From: Lepidodermella squamata
Taxonomy: Eukaryota > Gastrotricha
Assembly (NCBI GenBank): GCA_047495785.1
Contig: JBLDXI010000012.1
Span: 992,001 to 1,056,000 of the forward strand
DNA length: 64,000 bases
Direction of reading: 5' to 3'
In this document: in pieces, positions 23,942 through 35,689 of the stretch
Layout: the number at the start of each line of letters is the position of its first letter
How positions within the stretch are numbered: the stretch's first letter is position 1
The notes under the pieces: generated by a model
What the model was told of the DNA's origin: nothing
Database searches by the model: none
The model's input: only the letters and a program-made list of their open reading frames with translations
Program-made: the position numbers and the translations under genes

Positions 23942-24045
23942 AAAACAAACGACAATCGACTCGATTTTCTCGCTCGGAATTTTCTACAACGCCACAGTTG
24001 CTTGTGCTGATATCACATAATGCATCGTAGTCGCTGTCTCAATCG

Positions 24046-24213
24046 ATGCTAATGTTGCCTTTTACGTCTCTCGTACCGCTGATTCTTCGCAAGGACGCTG
24101 CCATCAAGGTGCTGCCCGTTGTTGATGGCAGCCAGCATAGTTCTAGTAGCAAAGACACATCGTCTCTCAGTCACCCGTTCGGGGACCCTCTGGACCTACC
24201 ATTGCAACCCGCA
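24046..24213 (+). CDS. Candidate distal first coding exon of the PDE7-like gene
   Basis: A 56-codon frame opens with ATG and ends exactly at a strong donor (GTAAGT at 24214) in phase 0. The first internal PDE exon at 26340 also begins in phase 0, so this exon could splice to it as an alternative to 26107-26274. The peptide is Ser/Asp-rich with a hydrophobic start and no known domain. No family similarity supports it; the call rests on donor quality, phase and position. Confidence 0.4.
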
Positions 24214-26106
24214 GTAAGTTCAGCCACCTTTGCGGTCATAAATACAGACAATCCCGATATCAAGTTAGCAAATCCCAATTTTTCATTTTTTTTGAACTGA
24301 GGACAAACAGTAGAAATCGAATAATGCTTCGAATATTGTTGGTAATTTTTTGCCTCGCTAATTTTTTTTTTCATTTTGAGTAGTAACTTCATAGGGAGAA
24401 TTGCTTTGTAAAAGTATTATCTTTTGAAATCATTAGGTTTGCCATCAACTTATTCCGAACTTAAGTGTTATTTTTCCCGGACCTAATTATTTGCCGACTA
24501 GGTGTGACGATTTTGCGTGATGTTTTCATTCCATGCACTCATAGTCCCCCGCGGACTTCTATTTCGGGAGATGATAAATTATTTACCCATGCCTTTTTAT
24601 TGAGTGTTAACTTTTCAAGATCCTATTCTAATTTTCGCCGTTCTGGTATTGGTATAAGTCCCAATGTAAATAAAATCAATAAGTTTACACTGTCGAAGTA
24701 TAAAATTGTGTAGTAGAATATATTCGAGTTCTTTTTATCGTAATTATAAGAAATTCCTATCCTCCGCCATTGTGATGCCTAATTCATTTTTCGATATATA
24801 ATAGCGGTCTGGCTACTCGATTGAATTGAATTCCTGCGCAAATTAGGCATGGACTATTTTTTGTGAATCATCACTACGAGACAGACGTTTAATTTCACTA
24901 TATTACGAATTATACGAGCGTAAGATACCGTAGGTAGTAGTAGTAGTAGTGAAATCGCGGCTGGAAATCTAATTACTTGTTGATCATTTTTTGCACTAAT
25001 GCGGTCATCAACAGGCATTTCGTGCGCTTTTATTGCGTATTTTTGCGAATTCCGCGAATTCGAGCTGTTTTGTTGGCACGCTGCGTGCGGCTAAGCTCTT
25101 TTTTTCGATGAGCGGCGATGATGATCGCAATAATAATGATAATAATAATGACGATAGAGCGTTGTGTTCATTACGAATTTTTGCGAACTACGCATATCGA
25201 CGGCGTTGCTCCCTATGCGCATCTCGTCATTACAGTAGCAGTCATTTGTTTTGCTTTTTTTCGTCGTCTGATTTCCGTCACTCTAGTACTTGGAAAGCGC
25301 AAAAAAGTTTGCATTTGATTATTAGCTTTTTATTGTCCTACATAGCAACAAAAAAAATGCGAGAATCTAGGCAGGAAAACGGAATAATATTTCGACTCTT
25401 GTAATGCGCTATTTTTGACAATCTATGATTCAATTTGCATTTGGGACATCGAACTACAAAATCATGACGACTTTACGCCACATCATCAAATCGCTATGCA
25501 GCAATATCAAATTGGTGGTAGCCGACGAATTACGCCAGGTTTTAGTTGACACTTTTTTCTACCTAATTTCCTCTATAAAACGACGCGTATTCCACGAAAA
25601 CAGCGTGGCGCTCGTTTTTTCAATTGTGTTCATATATGTACATTACTTGATGTGTGACGTAATTTTCTCGCGCGCCAGTGAACCGACCTACAAGAAACGT
25701 TATCACGTAAGGTTGTTTAAACACTCTATAGGCGCCGGTATGCATGCTTATCATCACAAAAAATTCGCATTTCCTATTTCGCGAAAATACTTGTTCAGCT
25801 GGACAATGCACCCGCGAAAGCGCCAATTGTTATGATCAACACCTAGTATGATTGTTGAATGTGGGGGTCGCATATTTCTATTCTACTTGGGTCCGATATT
25901 TTTTTAAGCGATAACGAATCGCAGACTTGAGACTTCTAATTGAATTTTTTGTCGCCCCCTCATACAGATTAATTCAGATTATTGGCATTGCGTGATTGTT
26001 CGTCACGTGTTTACTTAGAGATTTTGGCAGTAAACACCGCTCCTTTATCAACAAAGCAGTTTCATCTAATTGTCCATTATTTCAATTGCCAATTAGGTTG
26101 AATAAT
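24214..26106. other. Putative first intron / 5' region of the PDE gene
   Basis: AT-rich, with TAG (24933-24950) and AAT/GAT (25125-25155) microsatellites. Several frames of 60-136 codons lack any recognisable domain and are not called. Confidence 0.45.
24933..24950. repeat. TAG trinucleotide microsatellite
   Basis: About six perfect TAG units in the 5' region of the PDE gene. Confidence 0.8.
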
Positions 26107-29100
26107 ATGCGAGTATATATTTTGGCTAAAGAACAAGAAGACTCGTCACCTGTTAGTAGTCATAATTTGCTTCCCAGTTACGATGAGTTTTCTGAAGATG
26201 AAGACGCTGAGAATTTTCTGGTCAGAATGAGTAAAAAGCGGCGTATGTCAAGTCCCGGCCCCAATCCCTCCAGAGTATATATTTTTGTTTGAATTCTAAT
26301 TTGCATTGTTTAGTTAATTGTTTTTGCATTTTTTTACAGTTTGTACGAATTTTCAAGCCGCGATGTCGCAACGATCCATACTACGTTACGATGGGCGATG
26401 TTCGAGAGAAGAAGAAAGACCGAGTTCGGCGGCTGTTGTCGCATTGCCCTCGCATCGAATCGCAGCCACTCGAGGCGAGATCGTCGCTTGTCAAATCGCT
26501 AGTCGACGAGTCGATAAACGTTAGTTTGAAATTTAGCTTTTTAATTTTCAATGATTTTTTTTTTAAATATTAGGCGTATTTGGCCAACTTGTCGTCGTGG
26601 GCTAAATTCGACGTTTTCAAATTCGACTCGGCCCTCTCGTCATACCACGGCCTTTCATTGATGGCGGAAATGGCTACGGCCATCGCCTATCATCACAATC
26701 TTTTCGTCAACTGCAAAGTGTCTCCGTCCAATTTCTATGCATGCATGCGTAAGTTCTAGGTCATTTTCCCAATTCCTCCTTAATTCTTTTGTTGAACAGG
26801 TGAAATAAGCAATAATTACTACCGAAGGAATCCATATCACACGGCCTTACATGCTTGCGATGTTCTGCACGCTATGCATTGCCTGATTTCAGAACCTACG
26901 GCCAGCTCAATTCTCATGCCTTTAGATGTGAGCTGAAGAAATTATTAAAAAAATCCACCTTAATTTTGATTTTTTTAATAGAAATTTTCTCTAATCTTCG
27001 CTGCTGTTTGCCACGACGTGGCTCATCCGGGCGTGAACCAGGCGTTCATCGTCAAGACCAACCACGTACTGCACACGTTTCGAGGAAACGAGACCAGCTC
27101 GCTGCTGGAGCGGCACCACTTCGCCGTCGGCTGGTCGATCCTCGTCACTTTCGGCCTGCTGAGCGATATGGACCGCGATAGCATCGCGTATCTGAAAAGC
27201 AACCTTCTCGAGCTGATTCTTGCCACGGACATCGCACGCCACGGTTCGCTGATCGAGGCGTTTCGCTCGATGGCGAACGCCGACTTCGACCCGCGCGGCA
27301 ACACCACGCATCGAACGCTGCTCATGTGCATTCTCATGAAATGCGCCGATATTTCGAACCCGTGCCGACCGTGGAATTTGTGCGAGCGCTGGTCGGGCCT
27401 CATTTGCGAGGAGTTCTTCAAGCAGGGCGATGTCGAACGCAAAATGGGCAAGGACGTCTCGCCCATGTGCGATCGCAATGCGTGTTCGGTCAGCCGAATC
27501 CAAAAAAGTTAGTCATGTTCATTTTTACCCCGTAGAATTTCCGATTGAAAATCAAAATTGTGATTGAAATTGAATATAATATGCAAATTTTTCTGCAATT
27601 GTTGCGATTTTTTTTGCGATTTTTGCTTCTTATTTTTTTTATCGATACCAATGCCATCCGCAAGCCTATGAATTTTTATTTAAGCTACATCAGCTAGATA
27701 GAAATGTTTTTAATGTTGGCATCCAACAATGCTGATATCGGAAAAATCACTGATTTTTAAAATCGATAATTGGAGTCGATATCTCTCGGAATTAATATTT
27801 TACTTCATTGTTTCACATTTTGATATTCGAGCTATTTAATAATATTTTCTTCAATTTTTTCAGATTTTATTCCTCACATCGCCAAGCCGCTGTTTGAGCT
27901 CTATCATGGCTGGAGTAACTCGACTTTGAGTGGTCGGTTACTCGTCAATTTGAGAGGAAACTTTCACATTTGGGAGGACAAAAACAACACCGAAGTTGAA
28001 GCAGCAGCGAAGTTGCTGGAACTTAAGCAGCAACAAGCGCCGACCCTTGAGGGTGACTCTGTGGTGCCGGAAACCGTTGAAACTTCGATACGAGACGTTT
28101 CAACGCCTTCAGACTCTTCCGACTGCGAAGACTTCGACGCGTTCGGAATTCGCGACTCGCCGTACCCGCTCACGAACAACCGGCGCAAATATTCAATGCC
28201 GGCGAACCTGCTCAGCCTATCCGACCACTCATTCCAGGTGACGATCGTACCTGGCCGGCCGCACTCGGGTGATCGCAAAACGGCGAAGAACCGGTTGCAG
28301 GGCCGGCGTTTCACGCTGACGGACGCGCCGAGTCAAAACAGCCTTGCAGCGTTGGGCTTTCAGTTCTCTGAATCGACGCATTCGGAGATTTTGAAGGAGC
28401 TGCAGAGTCACAGGCAGCGTTTCTCGATGATGGAGACGGTCGAACAATCAGCTGCTGAATCGAATTCTTCTTGTTCCGGCGAGTCTTCCTCTCAAAAACC
28501 CACCCAGTTGAAGCAAGAAGTCTTATCACCTCAGCGATCGCTCGATCAAAACGCTTTGTCTAATCATATCGGCGGCAAATCAGGTTAGAAAATTTTGTGA
28601 TTTATTTAACGATTTTTTTTAATTTTTGAATAAATTCAGAAGCCGTCGCTAAGGCTGCTTCTATGCATTCTGCTGCTGGCCGTCGAGTTTCTGAACAAGC
28701 GCAGCTGCCGGTGCACCAGAAACCGCACATAACTCGCTCACCGACTGCACCGGCGCCTTCTTCCGTCGTGCCTTGTACCATTTTCTTGACGAAGGTGCCG
28801 AACAGCAATAGCAACCAGCTGGTGCCTCCGGGTCAAGCCGTGCCGAACCACGACTGCGCGCATGTGCACGGCTCGAATCGCTCGAGCCAACGCCGCGCTT
28901 CCGAAGGCACTATGCTTTCTTCGTACGTTATAGGTAAGTAATCCTCCAAATGTCTCCTAACAAATCTAAAGGAAAAATTCCACAAAAAATCCAAGTGGAT
29001 CATTTGCTAGAAATAATTGTAGCCTGGAAGATATTTTTAAAATTCCGGAAAAAACCTAAAAATTTAGTTATCGAACATTTTGATTGAAAATGAAGCGAAA

Positions 29101-29903
29101 ATAATCGTAAAAAATTCAAATTTCAAGGTAGATTTTCTGGTCAATAGTTTTCTTTTCAATTGTTAACTGTAAAGTAACGCTGAATTAATGTTTTCCGCAA
29201 AATGCTCGGGCTTGGACTTTTTCTTCCGCAAAAGTGTCACCTCAGGGTTAAAAACAATGTTGAAAACCGCTTATGAGGCTGTCAATGTTGAGATTCCGCG
29301 ATTTCGAGGTACCTTTGACTCTTGGTATCTTGATAAGTTGTAGCATAGTGAATTTTCTGTCGATTCAACTGGGTTCGATTTTTTGGTTCGATGTTGTTTG
29401 GATTTTTTCTGGCAAATTTTATTTTAAAAAACCAATTAAAAATTCTGAAAAATAGAAAAATTCATATTTTGAAGAATTTTAAGGTTGATGTTTTATTTTT
29501 TTTAAATATCTATTTTATTTTATTTTATTTTTCCTTCTCAGGTGCTGAACACAGCTGTGCATGCGAACATAGCCAAATACCTCATCCCGACTCTTCAGTT
29601 GCGCGTACCGCTTCTGCGTCGCATCAAGGCGGCAAGAAGGTGCGCAAATCTCAGCCCACACCGCCGTCCGTGGTCGTGTCGCCTACTTCGTCGCTAGGGG
29701 CTTTCATCGCTAACAAGTGGAACAGTAATAACAAGTCTTCGCCCGTTGTCGTCGCCCACGAGGACGGCGGCGGCGGTGGAGGCGCGGCGGCGTCGGCTCT
29801 CGTCGACGCGGCGTGCCGCCTCAAGGAGAGCTGGACGCGCACGGGCAAGCGCTACTCGGACAGCTGTCTCACGATGCCGAAATCGCCGCTAATCAACAGC
29901 TGA
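26107..29903 (+). CDS. PDE7-like 3',5'-cyclic nucleotide phosphodiesterase
   Basis: Exons 26107-26274, 26340-26519, 26574-26748, 26800-26927, 26982-27507, 27864-28583, 28640-28933 and 29542-29903, all GT-AG with consistent phases, give about 850 aa. Class I PDEs hydrolyse cAMP and/or cGMP. The catalytic HD domain (about residues 115-430) has YHTALHACDV, the signature HDVAHPGVNQ, the metal-site Asp in KCADISNPC, SPMCDR, and the nucleotide-gripping Gln in RIQKNF. HPGVNQ.F..KTNH and LATDIARH point to PDE7, a cAMP-specific family. The roughly 420 residues after the catalytic domain are Ser-, Pro- and Gly-rich and lack known domains. This is much longer than the short tail of vertebrate PDE7. The first exon (acidic, then KKRRMSS, a possible basophilic kinase site) is the least certain. 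Confidence 0.9.
28934..29541 (+). other. PDE intron 7 (608 bp)
   Basis: Longest internal intron of the PDE gene, with donor GTAAGT and acceptor CTTCTCAG. AT-rich, no nested feature seen. Confidence 0.75.
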
Positions 29904-32900
29904 TCTGAACTCTATAAAAAATCGAGCTTCTCCAAATATATATATAAATTACATTACATATACGTGAATAGTTGTTTCATACTTGAAATTTATAATATAT
30001 ATCTCTACATTACATTTATTATTTATAATCATTATTTAATTTAATTTGATGATTTTTTCCTCCTTCCGAAAGTTAACCGACGTGTTGTTGCCCCATTGAA
30101 AGGAAAGAAATTATTGTTAATTTTTTCTGACAAATCCTTTATTATTGAGATAACAGGACAAAAGATGAAACACCAAAACTTGACTTGGCTTGCTCACATG
30201 ACGCCGCGATGGAGTGACGATGAGTTTTATATTATCTGTAATCTGTAAAATCCGCAATTTTTCATGATGAAAATGAACCAATCAATCCACGACATGTATA
30301 CGCAATTTAGCTTTCGTCTCTTCTTTACTTATACATATATATATATTTAAAAATGACCTTGATGACGATGATAATGACGACTTTTTCAACGTTAGGCACC
30401 TGTTTGTTGCAATAAAAATAACAGACGAGAAAAATCCTAAATTTACTAGAATTTATGTAAAAACAAACTGACGATGCCATCATTCTTTTCTCATAACGTA
30501 CTATTTTTGCAGTAAAATGACGCATTGTTGGAAACGGGGATCGCACATTTTATTTGATTTTCTTAAACGGCGTCCGCTTTCGCCCGTTCGAAAAATGCAG
30601 AATTTCCATATTAGATTACTTGTCTAGCCATGTATGCAATAAAAAGAGTTGCGCTCCCTACAATTCTAAGCCATAAAAGTTAGAACGATAGCGCCGTTTA
30701 AAACGCCTCATTTGGCTGAGAAACGCGAATCGTCAAACACATAGTTGCCAAAATTTTTCATTACTTTGAAGTTGTTTCAATTTTAAATTAGAAGCAATAT
30801 TAATGAAATGCAAGAACAGGATGCGAGAAATGAAAGCTGACAGTTTTAGAGCATTCAATGTTTTATTATTTCCTGTCGAGTAGTTTTGTCTTAATTTCTG
30901 TTTTCTCTTGTTCAGCAAAACTTTCTTGTTATTATAAATATTCCTATCTTGTATCTAACTAGTGTGATCCTCTTTCTTGATATCAATCTGCAGATTCGAA
31001 GAGAAAAGCGAATTTTATTGCGACGAAAAAATAAAATGACACTGACAAACAATTTAGGCTTAGTTTTTTTGGAAAGTTGCCATGGCTGTCATGACATTGG
31101 TGTGATTAAGGCTTGTTTATCAACTTCAATTATACGTAATTCCACGGTAAATAACCAGCCTACACGAGACGGGGTTCAACGGCCGGCTTGTTATTAAATC
31201 GATACAAGTGCGCGAAGAGTGGAATTAATCATTCGCGCGGTATTTTATTTATATTATCATCATTCAGCTAGCCACCTTATTTCACGCCTGTTTATTTGTT
31301 CAGGCGTATGATAGCCGCCGCGCAATGGCAGCACGTTCCCGCTGTAACATACTCATGTTTGTTTTCGCATCGCGCCATTCCACGCATCTCGGCGATATAA
31401 TATTTTGTTGCTGCAGTATAGATATCACGCTATAATAAAATTCGATCAAAAATAATAACTTTCAACGCGTGGTCTTTTGGCTGTGGCTCAATTTATTGTA
31501 ATCTCGTCGCATGCGAGAAGCCACACGACAACAACAACAACAGAACAGGTGTGGCACGTGATTTTACTACGAATTTCGTAGCACTGAATTTCGGTGCATA
31601 AACACCTTATTTTGCAAAATAATCATGTCCCAATTATTTTCTGATGCATATGCTTTTGTCAGGGACTTTTCTTTTCACAAAGAAAGGAAAATTTATTACG
31701 TCTGAGATAGCCTATTTGCTGTCAAAAAGTGTAATTTTTCAAAAGATGATCCTGTCACCCAAGATGAAAAGCGACGGCAAGAAACGTTCTCAATCTCTCC
31801 CAAAGTTTATTCACATATTTTTCTTTGATTATATTGAATGATCTGAATACTGAATACCAAGTTAATGGGCGTCCCCAGGACCATTTGACCAAAAGTGATG
31901 AGCTTATAAAAAAAAACTGGCGTGTACCCGTAGCACCCCACTATCTTTTCATCATTTTTTGAGAACTCCATTTGGCAGCACGTGCGAAAAATTGGACTGG
32001 TGACAAATTGAGGAGAAAAATATCATTTTTTGACTCGAGCCGCATTCTACCTGCTGCGTTTTGTGTGAGATGGGTGCGAAGCCTTTCAAGTACAATCTTT
32101 ACGTACTATCCATCTGTTTTTCGTTTTTCCAAGTGTTTAAATCTCACGTCGGGGTAATCATCTTTAAGGAGGATCAAATTATAAATAGAAAAGGGCTTTG
32201 TAAATGTTTTTCATCGCGTATATTGTGCGCCGTATTGTTTTCTGGCCAGAATGATTCCAATTGGCCGTATTATTTCCCAATTTATGCAAAGCCACGCTGT
32301 CGGTGATCGCGCCTGCCTGCTGTCTTCTGCCGGCCGTATTTTCGTAATTGAATTGCCACACAGCAGCGGGCCTATAAATGAGAAAAAGCTGTGTGAAGAG
32401 CTGCGCACGCGCTCCGAAAAGGTACGAAAAGCAGCACGCAGCTCGGCATTATAACCGGGATACTACAACCGCAGTATAATAATTTGGATTATAGCTACTC
32501 AAAAACTTGGCTGCTGCCGTGATGCGGAACATTAGTGGTATAGCTATCGGCACCTAAGCACGGGTTCCTCACAGCAGAGCAATAATAATATATCAAAAGA
32601 AGACGCTATAGTGTAAATGAATAGCGTAACGGCGTCGGCAGCAGCATTTTTCACCGTGTTTTTTTCATCTTACTTCCTGTTTTACTTATTATACTGCTAC
32701 TACCACGGCTCTTGATGCGATGAAATACGCGCCGGCTGCTTGAGGAACAGACACATCATATCCATAGGCATGTAGGTATATAATTAACGCGAAAAGATGA
32801 TACCCTAACGCGCTATTACCCTCGTGTTTCAAGCACCACGTCTACATATGTCGGATGAGCCAAATCCCACTCAATAAAAATGCCAAAGCGATGGCGTGTA

Positions 32901-34227
32901 CAGGCGAAAAATAATCGTAATCATCATCATCACCGCGCGCTTCGTGCGCATCCAAAACGAAAACAGCTGCAGATTTAATTAACAGCTCCTGTCAGAACGT
33001 CTTTTTTGGGACTAGCCGAAACAAAAATATGAGAATGAAAAACACAAAACGTCGCGTTTGTTGGCCAACAAATGCTTCCTCTTTTATTATTTTGTATTCT
33101 TCCTTTATAATTTTTTCCAATTTATTATTATCATATTCAATCCAGTTTTTTCGAATGAGAGAGACACGTACAAAAACCAAGCAAAGCATTGATGAACGAA
33201 TAATAATAATAGAACATAAATGACATCATGTGGTAGACAACGCCATCATTTAATTTCTTATCATCTCTTTTATGTATAATATACCATTTTTAATCGCATT
33301 AAAATGGCAAAGAATACCCCATCAGAGTGTTTTGAACGTATACTCTTCCTACCAAGGTGCGTCAATGGCAATGCAAGTGACAGACACAATGGCGACCGAG
33401 AAGTAGCAATAGCACACGCAAAAAATTCAATAGTAGCGAAAGATGAAAAGAAAGTTGATGTATTACAACAACATTGGCGGCTTTTTTTAAAACCAGAAGA
33501 AGAAGAGATGATTGCAGGCGAGCGAGCGTCAAGAGTAGGTCCACATGTATTATAAAGTCGGTCTATTTCATAGAGCTTGATTCCAATCCTTTTTTGTAGA
33601 AAATCCAACTTAAAATTGTGAGTGTTTTAACCTTAAAAATGAGCCTGGATATGAACGATTTAGACGAGACGACACAAATAAATGAATCTGGTGGTCGATT
33701 TTTATTACATTCAATTAATTCATGCGTCCTAAGGCTTTGCTAAATTTGCATTTCAGGGTGAGTCACATTTTATCCCTGGCTATTTACATAGAGAAAGAGC
33801 GATCGATTTTTTTATTACATAGGCTAAAGTTACTATACCCGGTAGTTGTAATTTCATACTTTTTTACTCGACGCACTCACATCAAAGTTTTTTTCACGTG
33901 TCGTCGTCCGTTGATGAGAGCAAAGCGAGTTCGTACTGCGCATGATTGTACTTACGACGATGCTTATAGGTTGATCAAACATGTGACTATACTAACGCGA
34001 GAGAGAGATGTAAATTTAGTTTGAGGTGGAGAGGGTGCTTGTTAGGCCTTAAAGTTGGAATTTCGTCACAACAGTGCGTCTCATTTTTCTCACTTATCAT
34101 CCGCTTTTACATCACCATCATCAGAACTTATGTCAGCGAGTAAAAACAACGTATTGTATCATAGAAGATAGATTATATCATATCATCATCTTTTGAAAAG
34201 ACAGAAACAATGAATTTTGTTATTGCG

Positions 34228-34262
34228 AAGAACAAATAATAATAATAATATTAATAATTGAT
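34228..34262. repeat. TAA trinucleotide microsatellite
   Basis: AATAATAAT run with one interruption, in the PDE-NRBP spacer. Confidence 0.8.
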
Positions 34263-34557
34263 ATAAAAATTGATCTACTATAATTTCTGCCCGTTCGTCA
34301 ACGGAAAGCGAGGTGTGCAGGAGGGGTTGTTTCTTTTGCAAATTTGAATAAACTACCAAGTGCGGAGAACAAAAGGTGCATCGAATAATTAGAATAACAG
34401 AAGCGCGTGACGAAAACAGCGTTTTTCGACGGCTCGGGCTAACAACAAATTGTTAAATGATAGAAAACTAGGCTATATTGCATCTCAGTTATTGTTTTCA
34501 TCATCATCAATAAGTTCGCGAGTAACAACACACCAATAATAATGAAGATAATTTCTT

Positions 34558-34592
34558 TATAATATATATATATATAATATATATTTATTTAT
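34558..34592. repeat. TA dinucleotide repeat
   Basis: Alternating TA tract about 30 bp long, broken by single extra A residues. Confidence 0.8.
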
Positions 34593-35689
34593 AAGATACT
34601 GAAAGTTGCTTAGAGTGTTTTATTTGATGATGTTCCTTCAAGAATTTTTCTTAGTCAGCCCTTAAAAAGTCTTCAGCCCACCACTTTTTGGCGTGCATCT
34701 TTGCCGTGAACAAAAAATTGCAGTCATAATTTACAGTAGTAGTTTAAACATGTATGAAAGGGACCACGCCGTATAATTAACGATGTTATAATATTTCTTT
34801 ATCATCATAACAATATATATGTATATAAGAACAAACGAGAAAAATGGCAAGCTTTTTTCAGTCCGTTTAAAAGGAAATGCACATTGGCGCACATATTTTG
34901 TGTCTTTCTTCGCGCATTTTTCGGGTTTTGCGAGCGAGCGAGCGAGTGAGCGGCGAAGAAACCGGGAAAGAAAACAAAACTTTTCTCAAACATCATCATC
35001 ATTATCATCGTTAAACACAAATAAAAGCAACGAATATAAGGGCGAAAAAAACAGCGCATCACGTTTCATTTTTTGTTGTTATAACAAGCACGCGAGAGAT
35101 TCGCTTTTCAAGTGAGATGAGACGAAGAAGCTTTTAATAAGGCAGACTGACTGACTGACTTCAAATTTCATCATCAAATAAAATATATGGACCACAAACA
35201 TTTGTCATTTGTTTCAAAAAGAAAAGATATGATTTTTCAATTACAGACACAGGAAATGTGATTAATTGTATATTTGTTGCAGCATTACTTGGTGTTGTTT
35301 AACTCATCGCCAGGGATTGTAGTTGAATATCGCCGATTTAACTGAGCGCAGAGAGAGAGAGACACTTACACGAATATTGAACGTAGAAGCCTCATTTTGA
35401 TGAGGTTGAAAATAACACGACAACGACTACAGAAAAGAGGCACGTTAACACGACGCGTGTGTTATCTGTGTAATGGAAGACCAAGTTTTCTCCTCCGATA
35501 AAATTAAAACCAGGTAATTGACAAGACGATGATGATTAAACAGAAGTTCGACCAAAAATTCCACCTTAATTTTATCGCTGTTTTTTTTTCATCTGGTGGC
35601 CTAACTGAGTTATTTCTTCAATCTGATTTTAATATTTTGTTCAGGTGATGCATTAGGTATAATTTGATCGACTACGACCACAGCCGCCG

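Larger units (their letters stand above)
19312..24045. other. Gene-poor spacer between divergent dynein and PDE genes
   Basis: About 4.7 kb with no frame I can tie to a protein family and no tRNA. It should hold the promoters of the minus-strand dynein gene and the plus-strand PDE gene. It carries several ATC/TAG trinucleotide runs and a short alternating CG tract near 22279-22290. Small frames are unsupported. Confidence 0.5.
29904..35689. other. Gene-poor spacer between convergent PDE and NRBP genes
   Basis: About 5.8 kb lie between two converging 3' ends, so this should hold both 3' UTRs. No conserved frame or RNA gene is recognised. It contains TAA and TA microsatellites and many short AT-rich frames that lack protein similarity. 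Confidence 0.5.

Noticed and set aside
25425-25835. 136-codon plus-strand frame upstream of the PDE gene
   Set aside because: No domain, no splice logic linking it to the PDE exons, and AT-rich codon use like the spacer.
33270-35115. Several frames of 80-112 codons in the PDE-NRBP spacer
   Set aside because: Overlapping on both strands, low-complexity, and unlike any family.
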